DNA of 64,000 nt, taken from Sardina pilchardus. Its lineage: Eukaryota; Chordata; Actinopteri; Clupeiformes; Clupeidae. The translations under genes were made by a program, and so were the position numbers. The notes under the pieces were generated by a model that saw only the letters and a program-made list of their open reading frames with translations, was not told the DNA's origin and ran no database searches. This document shows positions 37,374 through 48,812 of this stretch, piece by piece. Numbering within the stretch: the first letter of the stretch is position 1; the number at the start of each line of letters is the position of its first letter. Location of the stretch: NCBI RefSeq assembly GCF_963854185.1, contig NC_085014.1, forward strand, positions 26,267,227 through 26,331,226. Direction: 5' to 3'.

Positions 37374-38842
37374 CAGGGTATCTGCACATTTTTTATCAAC
37401 AAATTTAATGACTTTTAAGACCTTTTTAAGACCTCTAAGAATAAAAATTAAGACCATTACCACGGCAAAAATATATATAAAAAGTACGCTCTAGGCTGTT
37501 CAGTTTACCAAAGCACATTTGTATTTGAGTGACAGTGCAAATAGTGAACGTCAGGCAACTGCCTTCTCAATACTACAACAATACTGCTGTAAATAACGTA
37601 CAAACAGTGTGTAAACAAATCAAGTTGCAAATTACAAGTTAAACACAGTTAAAAAATGGACAAGGCTCCCGACTAACTTTTTGCGTTGGTTGCACTGGTG
37701 CGCCTAACTTTTTTTTCAGGTGCATCAGCACAAAATGCAGGTGCACCCACATTTTTCATTGCATATCTTTCTAACAGCAAAAGGTCACATTTTTATCGCA
37801 CTCCTTTCATATAATGTGAATGATTTTTTATAAATATATTTGATAAAAAATCATTCACATTATATATAAAATCATTCAAACTAAATAACCCCCCCCCCCC
37901 CCCCTATTTTTCTTCCCCTTTACTTTTATATACTGACATTTCTGATATTCATGACTGCACACTTTATGCAGATTATATAGCCTACTATTTGTACAACTCT
38001 AGGCCTACCTCTTTAATTCAGCTGTCTGATTGATGCCTCAAAATATTGTAAACAAAGTAGCATAGTTGGCTAGCTTATCATAGTCTACTGGTTGGACTGT
38101 TCAGTTTCCCCCACATGTGTTTAAGTTTCAAGGTAGGCTGATACTTTTTCTCCTTGGGACAGGTCCTTTTAGTCTTGGAGTTAGAAAACATTTGTGATGA
38201 GATGATCACTCAACTTGAATGCAAGAGTTTTAATAAAATGTGCAGCATGCTATGATGCTAACCGGATTTCATAATAATTTAGCTAGTCGTCATTGCTTTA
38301 TTCACGATTGTGAATGTTTTATTTGGATTAAATGTGCATGTCGAGGGGTGGGTGTCCATTGAGTGCGCACAAGAGAGAGAGAGAAAGAGAGAGGGCCAAG
38401 CCGAGGAGGTTTACAGTACTTCTATATTTTTTGGTAAAGTTGCACGCATAGTCTACAATGAAAACAGGCGAAAGAAATGTATGCTCCCGAAAAGCGTCAG
38501 GTGCACCATTGCAACCTCGAATATTTTTCAGTCGCATTCTTAAAAATCTTGGCTCGCGTCTGCCACTCTGAAACACTATGTCCGCCTGTAGGAACGCACA
38601 CGCTACATTTTTACTGTGTTGTTATACAGGATACAGGATACGTTGTATTGTGTTACAATTTGTAACACCCACAATATTTGAGTGTGTCTACATTCGCAAA
38701 GCTGACGAAACGGACTCGGCACGACATGAAATTTAAGACCTCCTCATCGGAAATTCTAGAATCCAAGACATTTTAAGACCTTGAAAATACAAAAAAATAA
38801 ATACGACTTTTTAAGACTTTTTAAGGACCCGCGGGGACCCTG
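37374..38842. mobile_element. hAT-like non-autonomous element with CAGGGT ends
   Basis: Left end CAGGGTATCTGC and right end GCGGGGACCCTG are roughly inverted, and both ends carry AT-rich TTTTAAGACCTTTTTAAGAC-type repeats. TTCAT precedes (37369-37373) and follows (38843-38847) the element. Inside are a 60-bp palindrome at about 37808-37868 and a C18 run near 37890. The duplication is only clear over 5 bp, so superfamily is tentative. Confidence 0.6.
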
Positions 38843-39733
38843 TTCATAGACTGTACAAAAACTACTGTTAAGTGACTTAGCTGGCAGCAAGATGTAACCG
38901 TTAACTAGCATAACAGCTAGCTAACTAGCCTCTCGTTTCATTAGTTGGTGACGTACACCGCTTGAGACGAGAGATGTAGTCCACTGAACGAATTCGCACA
39001 AAACTAACATAACTTTTAAAGTCTAACGAACAACAGAACTTTATTAATGTGGAAAATTATCTTTTAAATTCCCACACATCATACTGTATGTGAAATGCAC
39101 GGTCCAATTCGAACGGGACCAAAAAAATAATTGTTATCTCTCCATTGACTCATCATAGTATTTTGTGAAATAGGTCCCATAGGCCGGAAGTAGAAGGGCG
39201 TGACTTGGCTCTCTATTTAAAGCTGGGGAGCCTGATTGACAGCTCTCTTGCCTAATCTCCTCCGGTTGCGAATATCTCGTCAACCATAGGTCGCAGGGAG
39301 ACACGTGAGGTACCACTGCAACCAGAAGAAACTCAAGGAAATGCCCATTCAGTATATGGTTCAAGACGGAATCTTGAACGGCGGCAGAGCTATCGCTGTT
39401 TCCCTTCCTCATTTCAATGATTTGATCGCAGATGATTTGTTTTGAACTTGTTGCTTTTGTATGAGCTGGATTATACATCTACCAAACGTATTATGAATAA
39501 AACAACGTGGATATTCCATTACTATGGGTTCTTATGGACATGTAAAGACCCAGCATGCTATGGTTGGCAATTCATAGAGAGGCATACAACGACTGAAAGG
39601 TAGGCTGTCACTGATTCACGAGGGGGTCTGGGGGGGGGGACTGTTAATAAGTACAGTAATGAAAACTTTTTTTTTGTTTTCATAACGGACTATGCATGTC
39701 TTGATTCCTGTAGTCAGGGAGCCATGGGGTCAG
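38843..39733. other. No recognisable gene
   Basis: The minus-strand open frame at 39134-39478 has no family motif. Nothing else is supported. Confidence 0.35.
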
Positions 39734-40537
39734 ACCTGGCTTTGTCGGTTAAAGTTTTTTTTTTTGCAGAATCTAGTAGACTAGGGGTACCTCTTTAAGA
39801 TTTAAGAGGGTGCCCGGTGATATTTTGTATATTAAGCCTTTCTTGTCCAATGTGTTGAATATAAGGCGGATATGGATGAGTTTCCTCTCTCACTCGGAGA
39901 ACAAAATCTCCACTTCACAAGCATCTACATACACCAAACTTTTCAGTCTTATACCTAACCATGTTTAGAAGGATTTTGCAGAGGGGTTTGTTGATATATG
40001 ATTCTTAGCCTGATTTACATGACATTTTATTCCAAAAAACATGGCGAAAATTGATTTTTTAAAGGCTGGTATAGTATTTTCTGATTTACTGAATAACTGA
40101 ATGAGATATCCATAATTCCCTCTCTAAAATACTTTTAATCTCTTATGTCAACAAAATGAAAAGAAAAAAATTTAAGCTGGCTTTGTCCAATGTTCAGATT
40201 TGATCTTTTTACGTTTATGCAAATCAGCGCATATTTAATTACATCATACCTAATTCGCATATTCAAACATTACATTTCAGAAAACTTGTAATACATTTAT
40301 TTTTCATATTGATCTAAGTAATCAACTGGTGAAGTTTCATAGTGATATCTGCTTGTTATTTTTTTTACCCTATTCACCTGTAGTATATCCGCCTTATAGT
40401 CAACACATTGGACAAGAAAGGCTTAATATATGAAATTGCCCAAGGGATATCACCGGGCACCCTCTTAAATCTTAAAGAGGTACCCCTAGTCTACTAGATT
40501 CTGCAAAAAAAAAAAACTTTAACCGACAAAGCCAGGT
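39734..40537. mobile_element. Foldback element with arms of about 150 bp
   Basis: ACCTGGCTTTGTCGGTTAAA at 39734 is mirrored by its complement ending at 40537. The pairing continues through GGGGTACCTCTTTAAGATTT and GTCCAATGTGTTGA. The central 490 bp is unpaired and AT-rich. No coding capacity. Confidence 0.8.
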
Positions 40538-40644
40538 TCACCTAAATTATGGCATTTGGCTCCCGGACTACTGAGAGTCTAAGCTTTCCAACGATATGTT
40601 ACATGACTATGGTACTTTGTGATTTGCACCCGAAATTACCTCCG

Positions 40645-41455
40645 CACCACGGATCGGGAGTCGAGCGTGCTAACAATCCAGCTAAAGCCCAGGCTACTAG
40701 CTTTCATGCCAGCAGCGATCTTGAGGTGTCGGGGAGTGAGGTTTACTAACGTTCGACAAGCACAGCTAACTAGCTGGCATTAGGGTTGGGTATCGAGAAT
40801 CGAGAATCGATGGGAACCGGGACTAGCTTTCCAATTCTCCCGGAATCGTTCAAAAGTTTAAATGTCAATTCCTAGTATCGATTCCCAGTCCGCGAACCGA
40901 AAGAAGAAGCCGCTAAACACCAACGAAGAAGGTGTTTGCATAACCGAGCTGAGGCAACAAGAAGACGATTTATATTGAAGTTGAAAACAGCCCTGTGAGA
41001 AATTTATAGTAAATGTCATTCAGAAAGACTGTTGGTTAGCTAGCTCATTTAAAATATCCAAACTTTTTTGACCCTGCCTTTTACGAGAATCGGAATCGAG
41101 AATCGTTGGGAACCGGAATCGAAACAAGGAATCGAAATTGTTCAAATTCAAACGATACCCAATCCTAGCTGGCATCCGTTACACTCACCCCCCCTAAACC
41201 TCAGTCCCGATCCGGGTCACGGCACCAACCTGCGCTGTGCGGAACCACTGCGGTCCAGCTCTGCACACGCCTGGACTCGAACCCACGAAACAGCCGCACC
41301 CCGGATCGGGAGTCGAGTGCGCTAACAATCCAGCTAAAAGCCCAGCTGTTTCATGCCAGCAGCGATCTTGAGGCGTTGGGGATTGGGGAGTGAGGTCTAC
41401 TAATGTTCGACAAGCACAGTTAACTAGCTGGCGTCCGTTACACTGGCAAGTGTTT
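40645..41455. repeat. Tandem duplication of about 254 bp, split by a hAT MITE
   Basis: CGGATCGGGAGTCGAG through TTCGACAAGCACAG and CTAGCTGGC occurs at 40650-40780 and again at 41297-41440. Subtracting the 395 bp added by the MITE gives a unit of about 254 bp. Confidence 0.75.
40781..41167. mobile_element. hAT-type MITE with exact 8-bp duplication
   Basis: Ends TAGGGTTGGGTATCG and CGATACCCAATCCTA are inverted. GCTGGCAT occurs at 40773-40780 and 41168-41175. The interior carries GAATCGAGAATCG-type repeats at both ends and has no open frame. Confidence 0.92.
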
Positions 41456-42170
41456 GGAACTACTTATACGAGGCTTACCATCTGCCTGCAATATCTTTAC
41501 TTATCACAATCTCTTATGCACGATACATTGTTGCTATATTCTCCTTAATGTTAGCCTAGAAATCTAGACGCCCCTAGCGGCAGCAAATGTAATTTGGCTG
41601 GCGGGGCAGTCTAGGCACGATCCATTGAGTCAGGGAGCTGAGAACCTCCAGCACCAGCGCCCCAATCACAGCGTGTATAGAGTCGGTGGGTGGGCTTAAC
41701 ATAATGGTGACTGACATGCGACCAGAAGTTGCGACGGTAACGCATCCTGTTATTTGAAAACAAGAAGACGATTCGTTTAGCGTTATCCTATTGCGTGGAG
41801 AGGGAAGGTTACGCATCCTGCTACTTGAAAACAAGAAGATGATTCATTTAGCGTTATCCTATTGCGGGGAGGGAATTTGAAAGACAACTGTTTATCCCAC
41901 CCCTCCGACTGAGCCCTGTCTACGGTGAGTGTCCAGACCCTACATCTTGATGTGGGTCTGGCTCGTCAGGCTACCTTAATGTAGTATTAGCAACTTTTAA
42001 ATGGTTTGCTGTTGAATTTAAGTATTGTATTGTTATTTGAGTGTCATGTTGGACAAAAGCTTCTGCTAAATGCCATAGCACAACAATAACATGAAGAACA
42101 ACATATTTGGATTTTATGTTGAATGAATCCATTGAATAAGGAATGACAGTCATGAACATGCATTTCTCTT

Positions 42171-42995
42171 ATGGCGCATTTCCACTACGGGGTAAAACCC
42201 CGGTGTTTTTGGTAAAGCCTCTGGCTTGACGTCTTTCCATTATACGGGCTGGCCCAGGGCCGGGTCTCAAACGGCTTCAGGCCGGCCCCGGAGTTGGGCA
42301 GGGCCGAACCGAGGCCAGACCGAGTACTTCAGACGGGAGTGGGAATGGAATCAAATGTAATAGGTAAGTAAATAAAATGGATGCTAGATTTCACTGGAGT
42401 GAAGAAGTACAAGCTTTGTTAGTCGTTTGGTCCAACGTAAGCATTCAGGATGCATTTTGCTCTTCTGTATATACTAATGCAGCGGTATACAACGATATAA
42501 GCTGCCGTTTGGCTGAGCTAGGGTACAGGCGATCAGTTAAACAGTGTTAAAGAAGTTGAAATCACAGTACAAAGAAGTCAAGGACCACAAGAAGAAAAGT
42601 GGCAATAACCGGAAAAACTTCAAGTGGGCACACAATTGATATTGTCCTCGGAGACTGACCTGCAACCCAAGGGGGCGTCACCTTAAGCTCCGTGGAGCTT
42701 CTTGAAGCAATGGTTTCTGGTACTCAGGGTAGGTGCCCCTTTTTTTATAGACCAATAAGCTGTGAAGGGCACTTAAGCCTATGGTGGTTTGTCTGTTCTG
42801 CATAAGCTATTATTTAGTCGATGTTAATGTCATAGCCATGAGAGAACCGTAGCGATTTCAGCAGAGTTGGAGGAGAGAAGTGCAAGGGACAAGTTCACAT
42901 AGAACCTCGGTGTTTAACTCGGTAGTGGGAATACAACACTGGGGCTAAGCACCGGTGTTTAAGACTGCTTAACACCACTATTTAGCCAACATGGC
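42171..42995 (+). pseudogene. Transposon relic encoding a Myb/SANT-like DNA-binding domain
   Basis: From ATG 42377-42379 the frame reads a helix-turn-helix pattern: FHWSEEVQALLVVWSN, then NAAVYNDISCRLAELGYRRS and VKQC, where it meets TAA at about 42548. In a neighbouring frame the expected next helix follows at once (KLKSQYKEVKDHKKKSGNN), so a small indel broke the gene. Spacing of W, the LL pair, GYRRS and QC fits the Myb/SANT-like domain found in Harbinger accessory proteins and MSANTD genes. Flanking ends GCATTTCCACTACGGGG (about 42175) and the inverted-like CGGTAGTGGGAATACAACAC (about 42920) suggest a transposon body. Confidence 0.6.
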
Positions 42996-43230
42996 GTCCG
43001 TTGAGGGCGAGAAGTGTCCAGCGTTCCACACTCAACTTTTTGACCGTTATGAGTGCACCATCCGGGGACTTGCAGTGCCCTTCGTATCGTTCGAAATTTC
43101 AGTGTAAACGCCCTCACGCACTCAAATTAAGTATTTTAAGTGCAGAAGTGCGCGGTTTGAGACACAGTCACTGAGGCGATGCTAGATAATTAGCTAGCCG
43201 GATAGCTGCTACTGTAGTTGGACTTGGACA

Positions 43231-46003
43231 ATGGCTGAGGTGCGCCCCAAAAAGAAGAGAAGCTTGGATTATAAGGCAAGAAGAAGAGAGGTGGAAAGGC
43301 AACGGACGAAGACCAGAATATACCCCAGCTAACAATTTCTGGTTAGGAGAACGTTTTTAGAACGTTTTTTTCCTGGTTAGGAAAACGTTGCCTGAAAGTT
43401 GCGAAAGTTGCCACAAGGTTCCCCAGGAAAGTTTTCTTGACGAAAATACTACGTTTTTTTCTGGTTGTTTATTTTGGTTAGCAAAACGTTCTCCTACCCT
43501 TTAGGGAACTTTACAATATTTGGTTGCATTAACGTTCCCCTAACCTCCCAGCAACAAAGTGTAAAGGGGGAAAAAAAATGTAGAATTATCGTGACAGCCA
43601 GGCATGGCTCGCTGCACACTCGCCTGCTGCGACGACAGCCTATCTGTGACCTGGGAGAGCGAACATCTCTGATGACTAAGGCAATGACTATGTATAACAT
43701 GTATATTTCTTCACTTACCATTAGTTGCTTGCTGAACTGCGATGAATACGACCCGATAACATGAATATGTGTCAGCTAAGTATTTAAATGCCGTTAGGTC
43801 TAATACTTTCTTGTCTACGGTGTCTTTTCCTATAATAAACGATTAGTCAGATCAAAACATAAGCAGAGCAGGCGCTAGCCTAACACACTGTTTCAACATT
43901 CAAAACTGGCTGTTTTTATTGCATCGTATGCCATTAAAAGTCCTCGGTTCAGAATTATGATGGATTTTGGTTTATTTTGTTTTAAATTGGGACTGGGAAT
44001 TGTGGGATAGGCTGAGTGAACAGCACAGTAACATAGGCTATAACTTGGACTACGTGTTAATATAAAACAATTCTCCCCCGGGAACATTGTGCTGTTTAAG
44101 ATGCAGTCTCAACGTTTGAGAAAGAATTCATTGGAGTCCTCATCATCATATTTTCATAACAAATAAAGCTTTAAAAACATGAATGCATTTCAGGTGCCAC
44201 TCTAATCGATTATGGATTAATCCAAAACTATTCGTCAGATTAGTTAGCATGAAATCGTTGTGTGCCTGCCTGGGACTATGGCTAGCTAGCTCTTCCACCC
44301 GGTTTACCCTGTACAGTGTTTTTTAAAAGCCTGTTGGACTTAATAACAAGTGCATGGAGATGTGAAGAATGTGATCGATACCATACAGCCAGCCTACGTG
44401 AGTAACTTTATCTCTGTGTTATCCAAATGTCTTAAAGTTAGCGAGGTTGAGTCTGCTAAAACACCAACACCCCACTCACGGACCCGAGATGGAAGTTTCT
44501 CAACCTAGCTTCGCTGGCCCCTTTAGCTGACGGGCTGGCTGGTCGGCCGAATATCAATCCAACAGAGGGGGGAAGATAATAGGGCTATATGTCGATTTTG
44601 CAACAAATTATTCCGACTTTGCAGTGTGGCTGCTGGCCGTGTTCAATTGGAAACTCATAGAAACTCTGGGGCGATTTTCATCAATCAACCCCACGCACAT
44701 AAGCAGAGAATACCGATATGGTTATACAAATAAGATACCTAAAAACAACTAAGTAGCAACGTTGTGTGAAAAGAGAAATGCAACCAGAATATAACGTTTT
44801 TTTCTTTAGTTGTAATAACGTTCGGGAAACTTTGATAACCTGGAGCTAACGTTCTCTCCAGGGTATTAGAAGGTTACTGATAAACTAACCACAGGAGAAC
44901 CAGCGGCTAACGTTATTTGCTTGCTGGGATTCAACCAGAATATAACGTTTTTTTCTTTAGTTGTAAAAACGTTAGGGGAACGTTATTTGTTTTGACAACC
45001 TGGAGATAACGTTCTCTAAACGTTATTAGTAGGTTGCTGAAAAACGAACCATAGGGGAACCAAAAGCTAACGTTAGTGAAAGTTAGCAGAACGTTAATTG
45101 TTTGCTGGGACATCGGGGATTCATTTCAGAGGTGGAGAGATCTCCGCCAGCTGAAGTCATTTCAAACAGATGCCCAGCTGGCACATTTCTTATTGGACAG
45201 GTAAGTAAAGTCAAAATTGGTCGTTGTAAATTCATAACCTTACACACTTGACCCCTTGTGTCAACAAACAGTAGGCTAGTCATTTACCGAATATCAAATC
45301 GAATGTAATGAAAGCGAAATGACGAATTACAAAGATGTGGTAACTATATTGTCTACTGATTGTAGTGGCAGGTAACGTTAGCCATTATCAGTTTAGGTTG
45401 TTATAGGAGCTAGCAGCTAACAATTAGCTTCGACGTGCATCCAAGGAACTTGTAATGCTAAGGGTAGCGTGATTTGTTAGACTAGCCTACTTGACTTGCG
45501 ACTCTTGTAATGCTTCTTTAAAACTTCGGCTTGAATGGATGTGATATGGTGTCATTAGCAAGAGCTATTTTAAATTTTTCGTAGCCTAGCATGCATGAAT
45601 GTTGACATTGGCATGAGCTGGAGGTGAGGTTTCGTGATGGCAGGCATTCGAGTAATCATAAGAACGTTTTGCTCGAGGATGTTAGTTTCTAACTGTCATT
45701 ATTTTACCGCTACAGTTATGAACAAGAAGTCTTCTTCTCCACACCATACAAGGCGGTGACAAGTATGCCCTCCCCACCACCTTTGTCCAGCATCGGATCT
45801 CGGGGGTCCTTGTCTGACCGGTGAGATTGTTTGTTAATCTGTTTTCATTAGTATTTGTTGTTTTTGTTGTGAGTTAGAGAACATTTACTATTTTTGCATT
45901 TTTTTGATGGCGGTGTGTGGTGCGGGTATAGAGAGGACTTTGCTATTGAGGGAATGTGTAAGATGGACAGCCGGACCATGTCTGCAATGTACATTGATGA
46001 CAG
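43231..46003 (+). pseudogene. Unrecognised gene, three exons, first exon split by a transposon
   Basis: Exon 1 is 43231-43323 plus 45112-45200 (donor GTAAGT), exon 2 is 45716-45820 (donor GTGAGA) and exon 3 is 45932-46003 (donor GTATGT). Phases agree at every junction. The start MAEVRPKKKRS is Lys/Arg-rich (possible nuclear signal). The second half of exon 1 reads GDSFQRWRDLRQLKSFQTDA then HFLLD, and exons 2-3 give YEQEVFFSTPYKAV and a Ser/Pro stretch. Inside exon 1 a 1,786-bp element is flanked by AC on both sides; removing it with one AC restores the frame. I do not know the family; it resembles multi-copy, probably transposon-derived fish genes. No exon after 46003 is visible before a MITE at 46086. 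Confidence 0.55.
43324..45109. mobile_element. 1.79 kb non-autonomous DNA transposon with CCCAG ends
   Basis: Inverted ends CCCAGCTAACAATT / AATTGTTTGCTGGG and a 2-bp AC duplication (43322-43323, 45110-45111). Terminal regions hold repeated AACGTT-rich units (TATAACGTTTTTTTCTTTAG twice, near 44791 and 44940). Same CCCAG terminus and 2-bp duplication as the element in hatching enzyme copy B. No transposase found. Confidence 0.82.
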
Positions 46004-46085
46004 GTATGTAAAATGATCCTTTCACTACTGTTTGTCAGCGTTCAAGAGAATTCATCAGTATAAATACTGTTACAAAGATACTTAA

Positions 46086-46599
46086 AGGGATATTCCGCCA
46101 TTTTTGGAAATACGCTCATTTTCCACCTCCCCTCGAGCAAAACAATCGATATTTACCTTGTTCTCGTTCATCCAGCCATTCTGTGAGTCTGGCGATACAA
46201 TTTTTAGCTTCAGCCTAGCATAGATCATTGAATCGGATTAGACCATTAGCTTCTCGCCTGCTAGCTTCATGTTTAAAAGTGACTAAGATTTCTGGTAATT
46301 TTCCCATTTAAAACGTGTCTCCTCTCAAGTTAGAAAGTGCAATAAGACCAGCTGAAAATGAAACCTGGCGTTTTTCTAGGCTGATTTGACATGGAACTAC
46401 ACTCTCATCTGGCGTAATAATCGAGGCAACTTGCAAACGTACCATAGGCGCAGTGATATCGTACGCAGCATCTGAAAATAGTCCCCATTGACAACAAGCA
46501 GTAGTAGTGCCAGTAGTGTGCAAGTTGTGCAAATATCGATTGTTTTGCTCGAGGGGAGGTGGAAAATGAGCGTATTTCCAAAAATGGCGGAATATCCCT
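46086..46599. mobile_element. TTAA-flanked MITE with long inverted arms
   Basis: AGGGATATTCCGCCATTTTT at the left is mirrored at the right. Arms extend about 80 bp through CCTCCCCTCGAGCAAAACAA. TTAA at 46082-46085 and 46600-46603. The AGGGATA terminus matches the element at 2500-3052, so both probably used the same class of transposase. Confidence 0.85.
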
Positions 46600-47018
46600 T
46601 TAAATACCTGTCTCTGTTTTAAAGTAAACATCTTGGTTGCTTAGCGATTATAATGTCATCAAGTAGAATGCTCCTAGCAGGATCAGGATGATTTTGTCCA
46701 GAGTGATGTAAAACAATTTAAAACAGCAACAATTAACACTATTTTCAAACATTAACAACTGAAGGTAGTCAGAACGCCTGCATGAAAATACTAATCATAG
46801 AAATAGGCTAAATCATAGAATAAAATAGAATAGAAACTTTAATTGCCATGCACACAACAAAGTTGGTTCAATTTGCGTTCAGCATTCAGAGAGTGGACTG
46901 ATGGAAGGTCACAACCAGTGATGTTGGAGGCTTAGGTGACAACTCTCTCTAATGTCCTATTGGTGCGGCTGTCAGAGCTCCCATACCAGACGGTGATTTA
47001 AAATGCGATGATGCTTTC

Positions 47019-47530
47019 AATGTGGACGGCTACTTCACTGGAGCTCAGTGTTTGAGACCCATCTCACCTGAGCTTTTATACAGCCCTCCACAGGTGTGTC
47101 TGCAGTGGGGTTTAGGTCTGCTGTCAGGGTCAGGTGTCTAATGGAAGCTCTTATGGGAGGACACCACCACCTCTCCCACAAACTCAACAACTGAACAAAG
47201 ATATACCATAACAATATGTAATGATGGTGGTTTTCAAAGTTTTACTGTATTTAGGTGTGCTGTTGAAATAGTAAACAAACTGTTTTTCAGAGATATTGTG
47301 TCCAAAATGTATCAGCAGAAATATATTTCAGACTACGCTGTATTATCCAAAAATGGAATAACTTCCTGATAATATACTAGCTATTATGTAGTAAGATGTC
47401 TTTAGATACGGGAGGAAAATACATTTTTTGGTTTAACCGTAATTTTTCAAAACCCATTAATGTAATATTTTTCCGATATTGTAATAACAATTGTGATGTA
47501 ACCTCATGAATCCAACTCTGGGATATAAGG
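47019..47530 (-). promoter_or_regulatory. Orphan hatching-enzyme promoter without a gene
   Basis: On the minus strand this block carries the distal AT-rich flank (47400-47530), the GC-rich proximal block and a perfect TATAAAAG (47080-47073), then the leader to about 47020, where similarity ends just before the expected ATG. The sequence beyond (46620-47018) is unrelated. It is therefore a promoter fragment of a fifth hatching-enzyme copy whose body was lost. Confidence 0.8.
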
Positions 47531-47689
47531 TACACTGTAAAAAAAATCTGCACATTTACAGCAATATTTTACAGTAACCATCTGTGTTTACTAAAATACA
47601 ACAGATAACTGTATAGAGAAGTGCATTTTAGGACATGCAAACTATGTGTCTGCTTATACAGAGATGAACTGTAATTTGCAGAAGAGGCA

Positions 47690-48812
47690 TTCTATCAGTC
47701 GTGAATTCCATCTACGACCCCCTTGGCTTTCTGGCTCCAGTCATCTTGCCTGCCAAACTTCTGTTGAAAGATCTCTGTAAAGAACAATATGGATGGGATG
47801 AAAACATTGGCGAAAAACATGCTGAAAATTGGAAAGGATGGATTGAAGATGTTAGCCATCTCTCTACCTTCCATGTGAGCAGGTGTTTGAAGCCTACAGA
47901 TTTTGGATGCACTGCAGCAGCACAGTTGCATCATTTTTCAGATGCTTCGGAGTACGCATACGGCACTGTGTCTTATCTGCTGCTAGAGAATAGACAAGGT
48001 GAGAAGTTGTGCTTATCTCATGGGGAAGTCAAGAGTGGCCCCACTCAAAGTGGTCACAATTCCCAGACTTGAGTTGACTGCAGCAGTTGTTGCTGTTAAA
48101 ATAGACAAGATGTTGCATCAAGAGCTTCAAGTTCCACTGCAACAATCTGTTTTTTGGACAGATAGCACTACGGTGCTCAGATACATAGACAGTGAAACTG
48201 CTCGTTTCAAAACCTTTGTTGCGAATAGAATCTCATTGATCCGAGAAGCAACCAAGCTATCGCAATGGAAGTACGTCAGAACAACGGATAATCCAGCAGA
48301 TCAAGCCAGCAGGGGCCTGAAAGCGAAGAGTTTGGTGCAAGGAGGAACATGGATCAATGGGCCGGATTTCTTGCTGAACAGTGACTGGCCGGAACAGCCT
48401 GTGCGAAGGCAAGAAAGCCTTCAAAATGATCCGAAAGTCAAGAATGAAGCTAAAGTCAACACGATCAAAGTTGAAGAAAACGTTGAGCCAATTGACCAAT
48501 TGATTGACTATTATTCGGACTGGCATAAACTAAAACGATTAGTAGCCTGGATTCTAAAGGTGAAGGAAAACTCTATGGAAACTGAAAGAGGAAAGAAAGG
48601 AGATATCAAGAACAATCAGGCAAACTGAAAAGGAAAGATCAAGGGTAGAGCAACATATGAAGAAATTCAAAGCCACAGAAAAGAAATCACTTACCTTGGA
48701 TGATCTGGTTGCTGCAGAAGCGGAAATAATGAAATCCAGTCAAAGAAAACAGCTCAGTTGCAGCAGTCAGCTGTTCAAATTGGATCCGATTCTTCAAGAT
48801 GACGTATTAAGG
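47690..48812 (+). pseudogene. BEL/Pao retrotransposon pol fragment (RNase H region)
   Basis: The first frame (from about 47680, continuing as 47701-48072) begins with a YDPLGFLAP block typical of BEL/Pao pol and carries the RNase H region start (FSDASEYAYG). The frame then changes near 48010, and 47999-48628 continues with LELTAAVVAV and FWTDSTTVLRY, the other RNase H acidic sites. A stop and frame change follow at about 48626. Gag, protease and most of the reverse transcriptase are missing 5'. Clearly non-functional. An LTR-like insert interrupts it at 48813. Confidence 0.85.

Noticed and set aside
41574..41834. Minus-strand frame of 86 codons
   Set aside because: Spans a locally repeated CATCCTGCTACTTGAAAAC-type segment; no motif or splice context.
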